Shown in pieces: positions 4,754 through 12,959 of a stretch of DNA of 29,610 bases (within the stretch, counting starts at the first letter, position 1; every line of letters begins with the position of its first letter). The notes under the pieces were generated by a model. It saw nothing but the letters and a program-made list of their open reading frames with translations. It was not told the origin of the DNA and searched no databases. The position numbers and the translations under genes were made by a program. Location: the IMG/VR virus record IMGVR_UViG_3300036715_000668, positions 1-29,610 of that record, one strand, 5' to 3'. This DNA is from a virus.

Positions 4754-5332
4754 TTATGCTGCTTTCTCCATCTTAAAGAGGCCAACTCGTGTATACCCAA
4801 GGAGTCTACATGCACTATGGTATACAAAGATAGTAGCAAGGACACCAAGGATTGGAAGGTTGTTGAGGATTGCTACATAGGTGAAGATAAGGTCAGCAAT
4901 CAACCAACACCATGCCATGCCTGTGAAGCGAAACTTGCTCATCAGCCATGCACCATAGATGGCGATGATAGATGCTGCCCCTCCAACATATGTTGCAGTG
5001 AAGTGGAAGGAAGTAGCAACGCCTAAGAAGATCAGTAACCCAAGGAACCATGTAAGACATCCAGCAGTGAATGCCTTAGCATGCCGATGCTTCACATACA
5101 TTGGGATGGTGAACCATACAAGTCCTAGCTGAGCCGACACTAGGACAAGGTCACCAATGTGAAGACCTAGGGCTATAGTTGTTGCATTACCCATGAGAAA
5201 GACCATAGAGCCTGTCTCATACTGTGCCTCGTGCACTACACCGTGACGATCCTTGCGATTCACGAACATCAATGAACCTGTTGCTGCGAAAGCTGCTGCG
5301 ATGATTGATACGATAGTCAGTGTTGCGTTCAT
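4754..5332 (-). CDS. Multi-pass membrane protein (192 aa)
   Basis: ATG 5332 with SD AGGAGG. The N-terminal hydrophobic helix (LTIVSIIAAAFAATGSLMFV) is followed by about five more membrane segments (near residues 42-60, 62-78, 88-106, 113-129, 139-155 and 157-176). Small-residue-rich helices and short polar loops give it the look of a transporter-like inner-membrane protein; there is a faint resemblance to YgjV/PnuC-type proteins, not enough for a name. A nucleoside or cofactor transporter would suit the nucleotide enzymes nearby, but this is only inference. Confidence 0.8.
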   Translation of the reverse strand: MNATLTIVSIIAAAFAATGSLMFVNRKDRHGVVHEAQYETGSMVFLMGNATTIALGLHIGDLVLVSAQLGLVWFTIPMYVKHRHAKAFTAGCLTWFLGLLIFLGVATSFHFTATYVGGAASIIAIYGAWLMSKFRFTGMAWCWLIADLIFTYVAILNNLPILGVLATIFVYHSACRLLGYTRVGLFKMEKAA

Positions 5333-5334
5333 GG

Positions 5335-5389
5335 TATATACCTCCTAGGTAAGTGTGTGCGTGTGCATCCCCACACGCTGGGAAAGAGT
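5335..5389 (-). repeat. 55-bp duplicated leader, copy 2
   Basis: Pair of 4691-4745 (one mismatch) with the same 7-bp hairpin and SD, here leading the 192-aa membrane protein gene and following the deaminase-like gene. Confidence 0.9.
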
Positions 5390-5407
5390 TAATAGAAATT
5401 ATAGCTA

Positions 5408-5905
5408 TTACAGCATAGTATATGTACCAAGTGCAGGACGGCTGTTGTGTTCGACGAAGGTGTCACCCTCGCGTTCTATGTATACGCCAGAGTGGAGAGA
5501 TGATGCTACAGCCACACCAGCCTCAAGCATCGCTGCTGTGCATGTCTCACAGCAGTACACATGACCAACGATCAGCATCGTTGAGCCGGAGAGGTCGGTC
5601 TCACCGCTATAGAAGGCATTCCACATGGCGTTCCTCTCAGCGTGGAACTCCACGCCTTGACCGCAGATCGTGGCACAAGGCTCATAGGATGTCGTGCCCA
5701 TTGCGACACGAGGACATACCTCAATACCACCAACAGTCATCCAGTTGGCACCGTAGTAGATTTTACCATTGGTAGTGATCAGAGCGGCGTAAACCTTAGC
5801 CTTGATGCAAGGCAACCAACCGTCTGCCATCTCATAGCATGCTGCGATGATGTGGTTACGAACTGCTGCGACGAAAGCGATAATTGCGATGTTGTTAGCG
5901 TACAT
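5408..5905 (-). CDS. dCMP/cytidine deaminase-like zinc enzyme
   Basis: A 165-aa protein with the zinc deaminase signature: FHAERNA (His88, Glu90) supplies the first zinc ligand and the proton-shuttling Glu, and YCCETC (Cys119, Cys122) the other two ligands. The usual PCxxC reads CCxxC here, an oddity at the Pro. The family deaminates dCMP or (deoxy)cytidine to the uracil form, feeding dTTP synthesis. It is the rightmost minus-strand gene (SD AAGGAG, ATG 5905) and would be the first one transcribed from the divergent region. Length fits phage dCMP deaminases; a free-nucleoside deaminase is possible. Confidence 0.82.
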   Translation of the reverse strand: MYANNIAIIAFVAAVRNHIIAACYEMADGWLPCIKAKVYAALITTNGKIYYGANWMTVGGIEVCPRVAMGTTSYEPCATICGQGVEFHAERNAMWNAFYSGETDLSGSTMLIVGHVYCCETCTAAMLEAGVAVASSLHSGVYIEREGDTFVEHNSRPALGTYTML

Positions 5906-5933
5906 GGTAATCTCCTTTAAGAGGTGGTTTGTA

Positions 5934-6078
5934 TCAGAGCAAGCTCTGAGAGGTTCAAAAACATATCATTGACATGAATCTCGTCAATGATCAGACATCG
6001 TGAATCTAGATGTCTGAGGACCTATTTAAATGGTTTGCGTGAGGCCGCAAACCATTTAAACTCCGCCCTTCGGGCGGA
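5934..6078 (-). other. Cluster of five consecutive hairpins
   Basis: Perfect inverted repeats follow one another: 5934-5949 (7 bp), 5965-5991 (9 bp), 5991-6017 (9 bp), 6025-6060 (15 bp, TTTAAATGGTTTGCG and complement) and 6062-6078 (7 bp GC-rich). If transcription starts to the right, they form the 5' leader of the early operon. None is followed by a clear U-run on either strand. Confidence 0.75.
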
Positions 6079-6091
6079 ATAATAAAATTTA

Positions 6092-6145
6092 AAAAATATT
6101 CTAAAATACTTAACATACTACCCATTAAGTATTTTAAATATTTTT
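6092..6145. repeat. Long AT-rich inverted repeat
   Basis: An 11-bp perfect stem (AAAATACTTAA/TTAAGTATTTT, 6103-6113 and 6125-6135) is extended by an 8-bp outer stem (AAAAATAT/ATATTTTT) across a small internal loop. It could be a bidirectional terminator, a cruciform or a DNA-unwinding element; the neighbouring iterons favour the last, weakly. Confidence 0.6.
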
Positions 6146-6302
6146 CATTAAAATATAGAAGGCCCGTTTCAAAAATTTTCATATTTTACCTTTTTGGAAA
6201 TCCAATACATTGATAATCCGCTAGCGTTTGCGCTAAGTCTAAACCGGCCCACAGAATCCTTCGGAATTGCCAACCCCCACCCCCATAAGCCTAGTATACT
6301 AT

Positions 6303-6418
6303 AAGCAAACCTACAAAATCTCCACAAGCAAACCTACAAAATCTCCACAAGCAAACCTACAAAATCTCAATAAGTAAACCTACAAAATCTCCATAAGCAA
6401 GTCCATAGAATCATCCAG
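6303..6418. repeat. 23-bp iterons upstream of terS
   Basis: Four tandem units of AAGCAAACCTACAAAATCTC plus three bases at 6303-6325, 6326-6348, 6349-6371 and 6372-6394, differing by at most a few bases, then a degenerate fifth (6395-6418). The 23-base period is about two helical turns, as expected for sites bound by one protein on one DNA face. Candidate roles are pac/cos-type terminase binding or replication initiation. Confidence 0.85.
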
Positions 6419-6476
6419 AATTACCAGCCCTCCACCACAGAATCCCTAAAATAATCTACAATCTACTTAAAAATAT

Positions 6477-6515
6477 TTGGCCTTACCTATTTCCAAATAC
6501 GATATTATATAGCCC
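6477..6515 (+). promoter_or_regulatory. Possible promoter of a leaderless terS message
   Basis: TATTAT (6503-6508) ends seven bases before the terS ATG, and TTGGCC at 6477 is a poor -35 at 20-base spacing. No SD precedes the ATG, unlike almost every other gene here. A transcript starting at or next to the ATG would explain that. Confidence 0.25.
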
Positions 6516-7001
6516 ATGATTACACTTGAGACAGCACGCAAGATAATGAAAGCGATTGAGACCTATACTGGGCCTATGCAAGCAGATGTGCTCATAGCTA
6601 CAGTTGCCGAACAGACTCTAGAAACACCGGCCACTATCACAAAGGTTATCGAGTTCTTACAAGAGTGTCGTGGGGAATTAAAAATAGTAAGTCCTACACC
6701 AGCCCCAGCCCTACCAGACATAGATGATGCGCCACTGGACCTTATGAATGAACTTACGTATAATTATAAGATAGCAAAACGTATACTCCAACAAGGACTT
6801 GTACAAGACCAATCTACAGATCCTGAGGAAACACGTAAGTCGCTAAGGACGATCTCAACATTCATGGAGCAGGCGTTAAAGCTTCAAGAGCGTTTATACA
6901 ATACCCAACAGATGCAAAAGTTCCAAGAAGCAGTCCTCGATACCATAGCTACTGTTGACCCCGTCTATCGGGATGCTATAATTATGAGGATGCTAGAGTG
7001 A
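6516..7001 (+). CDS. terS: Terminase small subunit (putative)
   Basis: A 161-aa protein directly before the large terminase. Residues 1-55 (ARKIMKAIETYTGPMQADVL ...) look like a winged-helix DNA-binding domain; a proline-rich linker (SPTPAPALPDIDD) follows, then helical segments including a long amphipathic helix (SLRTISTFMEQALKLQERLY) of the sort that mediates oligomer formation. Small terminases bind the packaging site and hand DNA to the large subunit. The call rests on position, size and domain order. It has no SD. Its TGA overlaps the GTG start of terL (GTGA). Confidence 0.75.
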   Translation: MITLETARKIMKAIETYTGPMQADVLIATVAEQTLETPATITKVIEFLQECRGELKIVSPTPAPALPDIDDAPLDLMNELTYNYKIAKRILQQGLVQDQSTDPEETRKSLRTISTFMEQALKLQERLYNTQQMQKFQEAVLDTIATVDPVYRDAIIMRMLE

Positions 7002-8704
7002 TAAAAGATACTGAGTATGGTCTAGCATTTCAAGAAATACTTAGAATAAAGTACGGTGATAACTCACAGCAGTCTTACTCTGACTGGATATGTGAGAATA
7101 CCTTGCTTAAAGCTAAGAAATATTCATTTCGGGATCATGAATATCAATTCTCCCCGGTAGACGATCCTGCCCGTATATTGGTGATGGAGAAATGCGCTCA
7201 GATGGGTTTTACTGAGTGCTTCTTTAGATGGATGCTAGCATTCCTAGTTAAGCATCAAGGCTCACAGGGGATCTTCACTCAACCCACTGATAGAGACATG
7301 AGCACATTTGCCAAAAGCCGTGCTGATGTTATTATGGAAGAATGTCCAGTAGTTAAGAGGCTTGGCACAGGAGGGGTTGATAGTGTCCAACTTAAAAGAA
7401 TCGGTAGCTCCTTCCTCAACCTTAGAGGCACGTTCGGTTCCCGAGCTGCTATCTCTGTACCGTCAGACGCAAACAACTATGACGAGGTTAACTTCTCTAA
7501 TCCTCGGGTACTCAATCAATACAAGTCACGATTACAACACTCTGCTTATAAGTATGAAAGATACATTAGTACGCCTACAATTCCAAATTATGGAGTTAGT
7601 GAACTTTACAACCGATCGGATCGTAAGCGACTCTTTATCAAATGTAACCACTGTGGAGAACAACAAACCTTAGATTGGCCCACAAGTATATTTTTTAAAG
7701 AGCACTCTACTGGTAAAGTAATACCACATAATGATGAGTTTATTGAACTATATATTGAGAAAGAATATGAGTATCAACCATTCATTGGCTGTAAAAAATG
7801 CCATAGAGAGCTAGATAGAAGTTGGCAGTACCGTGAGTGGGTTGCAGAGTTCCCAGAGCGTAATAGAGACCCTGATAGTGGTATTAGTGGGTATCATATC
7901 AATCAACTTGACGCTACTTATATTAGTGCGCTAGAGATTGTTAGAGCTTCTGATAAACGGCTGGATGGCTATAAGAAGATAGAAGACTTCTATAACTTTG
8001 TATTGGCCCTGCCGTATGAAGGTGGTGACTCTGTAAAGATTACAGAAGCCTCTAAGCAGGTCGCTACTATTCCACTGGCGATGCCTGATTCTGGTTCTGG
8101 TTGTTATCTAGGTGTAGACTTAGGTTCTACCTGTCATATAGTTATTATTAAAGATATTTACTTACCAACAAAGATAGGGCCTACTCCGGTAGTTATTGCT
8201 GCATATAGAGTAAGCAAAGATGTGCTTGAGGAAAGACTACCTGAGTTCATTAAGAAGTATGGTTGCTTATTTGTTGTATCGGATGCTCAGCCTTATACAA
8301 TTACCGTTGAGAAAATTGCTAAGATGCATTTGAACCGTATGAGTGTATGCTTTTTCGGCGGTAAGAAATCTTATAGTCTTACAAGTGATTATATAAATGT
8401 GACAGCTAACCGTACCAATGCACTTGATGAGGTAACAGATAGTATACCTGTAGGTAATACTTTAGTTGCTTCTGGTATACCGGATTATGATATACTCTGG
8501 CAGCATATGAAGAATCTTGTTAAGGTTAAAGCTGAAGACGATGATGGTTCTGAGTACTATGAGTATGTTAAAGTAGGGGAGGATCACTATGGCTATGCTT
8601 TATGTTATGCTTTACTAGCTAGAAAAATATTCCTGGAGACTAGACCAAATGCTAAAGAGTGTAGTGCACCGGTAAACATTACAGGGACAGCGGTGTCTAT
8701 ATGA
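6998..8704 (+). CDS. terL: Terminase large subunit, lambda gpA-like
   Basis: A 568-aa packaging motor. The N-terminal ATPase has a deviant Walker A MEKCAQMGFTE (63-73, like the KSARxGxSK loop of lambda gpA) and a Walker B-type YDEVNF (161-166). A zinc-ribbon-like insert with CNHC (216-219) and CKKC (265-268) is typical of the gpA family. The nuclease domain shows GVDLG (372-376), VVSDAQ (426-431) and DHYGYALCY (529-537), which supply the acidic and His residues of an RNase H-like metal site. It cuts concatemers and drives DNA into the prohead. The start is GTG overlapping terS; the stop overlaps the next gene. Confidence 0.93.
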   Translation: MIKDTEYGLAFQEILRIKYGDNSQQSYSDWICENTLLKAKKYSFRDHEYQFSPVDDPARILVMEKCAQMGFTECFFRWMLAFLVKHQGSQGIFTQPTDRDMSTFAKSRADVIMEECPVVKRLGTGGVDSVQLKRIGSSFLNLRGTFGSRAAISVPSDANNYDEVNFSNPRVLNQYKSRLQHSAYKYERYISTPTIPNYGVSELYNRSDRKRLFIKCNHCGEQQTLDWPTSIFFKEHSTGKVIPHNDEFIELYIEKEYEYQPFIGCKKCHRELDRSWQYREWVAEFPERNRDPDSGISGYHINQLDATYISALEIVRASDKRLDGYKKIEDFYNFVLALPYEGGDSVKITEASKQVATIPLAMPDSGSGCYLGVDLGSTCHIVIIKDIYLPTKIGPTPVVIAAYRVSKDVLEERLPEFIKKYGCLFVVSDAQPYTITVEKIAKMHLNRMSVCFFGGKKSYSLTSDYINVTANRTNALDEVTDSIPVGNTLVASGIPDYDILWQHMKNLVKVKAEDDDGSEYYEYVKVGEDHYGYALCYALLARKIFLETRPNAKECSAPVNITGTAVSI

Positions 8705-9393
8705 GCATTAAAGTAACTCAATTTTCTATTAAGTCTGAAGTAGACTCCTTAGTAGTGCAGCTAAGCTTTGATATTACTGGCGCTACAGGTGAAGTAAGCT
8801 ATTCTATTTCTGAAGATCCAGCAAAGTTTATTTGGCAGTCATATAGGCCTATAGAATATAAGTTTAGTCTTAGGGGTATTCATACCTTATACTTAACTGT
8901 AAAAGATACAAATAGTATATCTGATACTATATCTGCCCAATGTCAACTAATAACTTCCTTAAATGGAAATGAAGTATTACAACAGCATATAGCTACACAG
9001 ACTATATCTGTAAATGCTTTAAAAACCTTTATACTAGATACTCCAGCCTTAGAGACTAGTATAATTACATCTGATTCTATGCTTATAATGACAGCCGCTA
9101 TACCACTTAGTGGCCATAGAGCTGTAGCACAAGTTAACGGTTTGGCAAACTATGGTGTAAATGTAATAGGTATAACTAGAGATGCATGTCTTGCAGGTAG
9201 TGAAGTTGTAGTACAGTTTAGGTCTACTATGGAAGAGCCTAGTTGGAATTGGGACATAGATCTTCCAATATATTCTACTAGTATGGGAGTTTTAACTCAA
9301 GTAGTACCTGATAGTGGTATACTACAAAGGGTAGCAATGCCTTTGTCTAAGTCTAAAATTCTAATAGATATTAAAGAACCAATCCAACTATAA
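8701..9393 (+). CDS. Putative virion surface/fibre-associated protein
   Basis: A 230-aa protein overlapping terL by ATGA. Residues 1-90 have the alternating pattern of an Ig/PKD-like beta domain (VVQLSFDITGATGEVSYSIS, FSLRGIHTLYLTVKD). The C-terminal half (residues 140-215: AQVNGLANYGVNVIGITRDA ...) resembles beta domains of phage decoration or collar proteins and the next gene's product. No enzyme motif is seen. A structural role is inferred from domain style and neighbours. Its place between terminase and portal is unusual. Confidence 0.5.
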   Translation: MSIKVTQFSIKSEVDSLVVQLSFDITGATGEVSYSISEDPAKFIWQSYRPIEYKFSLRGIHTLYLTVKDTNSISDTISAQCQLITSLNGNEVLQQHIATQTISVNALKTFILDTPALETSIITSDSMLIMTAAIPLSGHRAVAQVNGLANYGVNVIGITRDACLAGSEVVVQFRSTMEEPSWNWDIDLPIYSTSMGVLTQVVPDSGILQRVAMPLSKSKILIDIKEPIQL

Positions 9394-9402
9394 AGGAGAT
9401 AC

Positions 9403-9930
9403 ATGATGCCAGTGCAACGATTCTTATCAATTATAAATGGAATTAAGACGGCGATTACAGCAATTACAGCTAGTACAGGTGTGGCAGATGGAGGTAAAAT
9501 AGTAGCTACAGATCCTACTACAGGTAAGTTAGATATGTCTTTTATGCCCTCTGGTGTAGGTGCAGAAACAGACACTATAGTAGCTGATGTTGGTGGTTTA
9601 GCCGCTGGCGATATAGTTAATATCTATAGTAATGGTGGTACTCTTACTGCGCGTAAAGCTGATGCATCTACAGAAGGGAAACCTGCACACGGCTTTGTAA
9701 CTGCAGCTGTGATTGCTGGTAATAATGCTACTGTACATAGGCCTAACCAAACACTTACAGGCTTAACTGGGCTTACAGTTGGTAGTGAATACTACCTATC
9801 AGCTACAACAGCTGGTTTAATAACAACTACTATACCAACTGCTACTGGTAATGTAGTGCAATCTGTTGGTATAGCTATGTCAGCTACATCTTTAGCTTTT
9901 AATCCTTCGGAGGCAATAACCCTTGCTTAA
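9403..9930 (+). CDS. Putative tail fibre/decoration protein (175 aa)
   Basis: SD AAAGGAG precedes ATG 9403 (a second ATG follows directly). After a helix (SIINGIKTAITAITAS) and the segment TDPTTGKLDMSFMPSG, which is common at the start of fibre shafts, residues 60-175 form a small beta domain with the pattern VGSEYYLSATTAGLITT then GNVVQSVGIAMSATSLAFNP, widespread in phage fibre and collar proteins. It is likely exposed on the virion. The exact location (head or tail) cannot be told. Confidence 0.6.
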   Translation: MMPVQRFLSIINGIKTAITAITASTGVADGGKIVATDPTTGKLDMSFMPSGVGAETDTIVADVGGLAAGDIVNIYSNGGTLTARKADASTEGKPAHGFVTAAVIAGNNATVHRPNQTLTGLTGLTVGSEYYLSATTAGLITTTIPTATGNVVQSVGIAMSATSLAFNPSEAITLA

Positions 9931-10516
9931 GAAACCATTATGCGCATATGATGGTAAAATAAAAGAACTTCAAGCCAGTGACACTCTATATGGTCCTATA
10001 GATTTATCATCAGCTACTGAAGACTACTTACTTAAACCAGGGGAAATTGCCTTTATAGACTTTAGTAGTCAATTAACTGTATTCTTGCATATTACAACTG
10101 AAGAAGGCATATATGATATAGATATGGTAACTACTGATCAAGCGACAGCTAAAGATGGGTTTATCTTATATGCAAATAACACTTCTTATGACACAGCTTT
10201 TTTAGGTACCCTAGTATATACAGATTTCGTACCTGGTACAGGTAGTGCTAATTTAGCTAATTGGCACCAACAGGATGGTGGATTTTGGATATCTGGTGGG
10301 ACAGGTTACTTTACGTGTAGAGTAAGTACATATACAAAAATGAAATCTTTAGTTGGTGAAGGATTTATGACTAAAGTACTAAATAATGATACTAATAGGA
10401 GACAGACAAATCAGTCAGATTATTGGGATGATGCGTCAACTGCATATACATCATTAGGTAAGTTAGTATTTCCATCAGCTCAGTCTGGAAGAATAGTAGT
10501 TAAGAGGATCATTTGA
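9923..10516 (+). CDS. Putative virion surface protein (197 aa), TTG start
   Basis: TTG at 9923 lies nine bases after SD GGAGG, overlapping the previous gene; no in-frame ATG is near, and the same TTG-with-9-base-spacer layout occurs at 4178. The opening KKPLCAYDGKIKELQASDTL is like the attachment segments of phage fibre and receptor-binding proteins. The remainder is aromatic and beta-rich (FWISGGTGYFTCRVSTYTKM). It closes the first late transcription block: a terminator-like hairpin follows. Confidence 0.6.
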   Translation: MLKKPLCAYDGKIKELQASDTLYGPIDLSSATEDYLLKPGEIAFIDFSSQLTVFLHITTEEGIYDIDMVTTDQATAKDGFILYANNTSYDTAFLGTLVYTDFVPGTGSANLANWHQQDGGFWISGGTGYFTCRVSTYTKMKSLVGEGFMTKVLNNDTNRRQTNQSDYWDDASTAYTSLGKLVFPSAQSGRIVVKRII

Positions 10517-10564
10517 TCAACCACCTAAATATTCTGGTCATAAATAAATTAGCCTAGATTTAAT

Positions 10565-10610
10565 ACCTAATTACTTATAATATACAATAAATAATTAGGT
10601 TTTATTTTAT
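10565..10610 (+). terminator. Probable terminator after the 197-aa gene
   Basis: ACCTAATTA pairs with TAATTAGGT (9 bp), with further TTAT/ATAA pairing inside, followed directly by TTTATTTTAT. It lies in the 124-base gap before portal. The stem is AT-rich, so termination may be partial. Confidence 0.5.
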
Positions 10611-10640
10611 CCAAACTATGTATAGGTTAGAGGTAGTATA

Positions 10641-12152
10641 ATGAGTATATTAGGCTGGATAACTGGTAATTTTACTAAAAAATTAGTAGAGTCATCCTCA
10701 TCACAAAATAATAGTTCATATGACTCATACGATAATCTAGCCGTAGAAATCGGTAAAGTGTCTACTACGCGTATTGCACCTGAAACACAGCGTGTAGATC
10801 CTAATATGCCCATTCAACGTGATAACCGTGGTTTTCACCTACAGGGTGTTGAGCAATACCGGTACATGGATGCTGATACACTCTTAAAACAGTTATCAAA
10901 AATGGATCCAGATGTATCTGCTGGTATTTGGAATTTTTTACGACTTCTAGATTCTGGTTTTAAGGCAACAGCTTTAGATAAAAATCTTTTACCAGCGGAT
11001 AAACTTCAAACTAAACTAGACCAGATGTTATTCAGAATGTCAGGAAAAGCTGATTATAAAAATTGGGACGCCTTAAGATTAAGCATTACCCAGGTAGCCA
11101 ACCAAATGGCTAAGTATATTCTACTCCGAGGCGGCACAGGGCTGGAGGTAGTGCTTGGAAAAGATAAGCGATTATTTAAAATGGTGGTGGTTGACCCTAT
11201 TAATATTTATTTTAAGCAACCAGCTAAAGGTCAGTTTATACCTTATCAGAAAAATAATACTACTGGTGAAGAAATTTGCCTCGGAATACCAACGTTCTTT
11301 TGGGGAGTTCTAGACCCTGATGCAGATAGTCCTTTTGAAACACCACCATTCCTACCAGCTATACAAGCTGTATTATTTAACATATCAGTACTGCAAGATT
11401 TACAACGTATTGTAAAGCGTGTTGCATTTCCCCGTATTGCCATAAAAATAGTTGAGCAGACTTTGCGCAAGTATGCCCCAGCTCATATACAGTTTGATGA
11501 AACATTAATGGCTAACTGGATGAATGAACAGCGTAATTCAATTGGTGCATCACTTAAAAACTTAGCTCCAGAGGATGCAGCAGTATTTTTTGACTCTATA
11601 GAACTAGAGATGCTTGAGACAAAGAATAATGCTACAGTTGATTATGCACCATTAATTAAAGTAATTGACCAAAGAGTAATTACTGGTCTTAAATCACTGC
11701 CTACAATACTTGGCCGCCAGTTTGGTTCATCGCAAACTCTTGGTGGAGTAGAGTCTTTGATTTATGCTAAGTCTGTTAAGTGTGTACAAGATGTAGTTAT
11801 TTCTATACTTGAGCGTGCATTAACTTTATCAATGCAATTAGAGGGCATTAAAGGTTATGCACGTTGTAAATATGGTGAAGTGTCCTTAAGACCAGCACAT
11901 GAGCTAGAAACTTTTATGCAGCTAAAACAAACTAGGATATTTAAAAACTTAAGTTTAGGCTTTATCACAGATGCTCAGGCTGCAGAAGAGCTCACTGGTG
12001 ATCCAGGTTTACCGCCTACATTTAAACCTTTATCTGGAACTGGTTTTATGGATCCTAGGTCCAGTAGTATAGATGCAATGGCTGTACAGGCAGATAGGAA
12101 TCCTACAGGGTCTGAAGCGGCAGGCGGTGGGAGGAATACTAATGGCTATTGA
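10641..12152 (+). CDS. Portal protein
   Basis: 503 aa, the usual size of a portal. The region around residues 85-112 (DPDVSAGIWNFLRLLDSGFK) is the 'DP.V..A......L..G' pattern near the start of the portal core; alpha/beta wing and stem segments follow, with long helices (LQDLQRIVKRVAFPRIAIKI), the conserved-type segment LKSLPTILGRQFGSSQTLGG, and a Gly-rich tail. Twelve copies form the ring through which DNA enters and to which the tail joins. SD GAGG precedes ATG 10641. Its 3' end overlaps the next gene by 11 bp. Confidence 0.88.
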   Translation: MSILGWITGNFTKKLVESSSSQNNSSYDSYDNLAVEIGKVSTTRIAPETQRVDPNMPIQRDNRGFHLQGVEQYRYMDADTLLKQLSKMDPDVSAGIWNFLRLLDSGFKATALDKNLLPADKLQTKLDQMLFRMSGKADYKNWDALRLSITQVANQMAKYILLRGGTGLEVVLGKDKRLFKMVVVDPINIYFKQPAKGQFIPYQKNNTTGEEICLGIPTFFWGVLDPDADSPFETPPFLPAIQAVLFNISVLQDLQRIVKRVAFPRIAIKIVEQTLRKYAPAHIQFDETLMANWMNEQRNSIGASLKNLAPEDAAVFFDSIELEMLETKNNATVDYAPLIKVIDQRVITGLKSLPTILGRQFGSSQTLGGVESLIYAKSVKCVQDVVISILERALTLSMQLEGIKGYARCKYGEVSLRPAHELETFMQLKQTRIFKNLSLGFITDAQAAEELTGDPGLPPTFKPLSGTGFMDPRSSSIDAMAVQADRNPTGSEAAGGGRNTNGY

Positions 12153-12537
12153 AGAGATAGGAACAGGAGTTTATGATTTTGACATTAATGCTGGCGCAAC
12201 ATTTACCCGCTTTATAAATGTAAATTTACCAAAAACTAATCCAGATGATCCTACTGAAGCTCTTAAGCCATTCCCACTTATTGGTTATGTTGGTAGAGCA
12301 CAGCTTCGTAAAAATGCTGCTGCCACAGTGGCATTTAATTTTACTGTTACTATTCTAGCAGATGGTCTTATTAGTATGGTTATGACAGATGAAGAGACTG
12401 CAGTAATACCTTGTGGTAGACTAATAACTGATCTAAAAAGTAGATACCAATGGGCTCTTGAACTGGAAGCGCCTACTGGAGAGGTAATTAGGTTACTGGA
12501 AGGCGTAGTAAGAATCTCACCGGAGATTGTAAAATGA
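12142..12537 (+). CDS. Phage structural beta-domain protein (131 aa)
   Basis: Start at ATG 12142 (SD GGGAGG), which overlaps the portal stop; a longer in-frame start inside portal has no ribosome site. The pattern 'F.I.AGATF ... LIGYVGRAQLRKN ... ADGLISMVMTDEETA ... WALELEAPTGEVIRLLEGVV' belongs to a small beta domain found widely in phage fibre/baseplate regions. The N-terminal domain of the 284-aa protein (17899-18753) has the same layout, so the two are paralogous. A role in fibre attachment is inferred. Confidence 0.65.
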   Translation: MAIEEIGTGVYDFDINAGATFTRFINVNLPKTNPDDPTEALKPFPLIGYVGRAQLRKNAAATVAFNFTVTILADGLISMVMTDEETAVIPCGRLITDLKSRYQWALELEAPTGEVIRLLEGVVRISPEIVK

Positions 12538-12947
12538 TAACTCCGTCTACTATTGTAACTGCAGTAACAGTACCACCAGTGAATATGGTTGTACAAACAC
12601 CTGCCCCAGTACAGGTATTTGCAGCACCTACAATTGTATTTACTGGTGATCTACCACTAGAGTCTCCTAAACTTACTGGTATACCGGAAGCTCCTACAGC
12701 TGCACCTGGTACTGCAACAGGCCAGTTAGCTACAACTGAGTTTGTTGATAAAGCTACAAGGTTTATCTTTACACAGTTAACTCCTTCGCTTATATGGGAA
12801 GTAAATCATAATATGAATAAGTATCCTACCTACATAGCTATAGAGTCAGGTGGTGAGCAAGTAGTTGGTGATTTAGAGTATAAAGATTTAAATACACTTA
12901 TTTTAACTTTTTCAGCTGCAATTTCAGGTAAAATGTATTTAGTATAA
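12534..12947 (+). CDS. Short tail-fibre-like protein (137 aa)
   Basis: ATGA overlap with the preceding gene. The middle carries the fibre-shaft signature ESPKLTGIPEAPTAAPGTAT followed by GQLATTEFVDKA, common in trimeric tail fibres. The C-terminal 55 residues (IWEVNHNMNKYPTYIAIESG ... LTFSAAISGKMYLV) are a fibre-tip domain also present, diverged, at the end of the next protein. Probably a short trimeric fibre or collar appendage. Confidence 0.75.
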   Translation: MITPSTIVTAVTVPPVNMVVQTPAPVQVFAAPTIVFTGDLPLESPKLTGIPEAPTAAPGTATGQLATTEFVDKATRFIFTQLTPSLIWEVNHNMNKYPTYIAIESGGEQVVGDLEYKDLNTLILTFSAAISGKMYLV

Positions 12948-12959
12948 AAGGAGATTTTT

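Larger units (their letters stand above)
5906..6515. other. Gene-free divergent control region
   Basis: 610 bases separate the leftward early genes from the rightward late genes. No convincing frame is present. From left to right: a run of hairpins (5934-6078), an AT-rich inverted repeat (6092-6145), a mixed stretch with a small TAGCG/CGCTA hairpin (6222-6235), a C-rich block containing 23-bp iterons (6303-6418) flanked by a 33-base imperfect direct repeat (6250-6282 and 6404-6436), and an AT-rich segment reaching the terS start. The AT-rich block plus iterons suits an origin; closeness to the small terminase suits a packaging site. No clear sigma70 promoter for the leftward genes was found. 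Confidence 0.6.

Noticed and set aside
6062-6078. GC-rich hairpin as an intrinsic terminator
   Set aside because: The sequence after the stem is not U-rich on either strand; it is reported only as part of the hairpin cluster.
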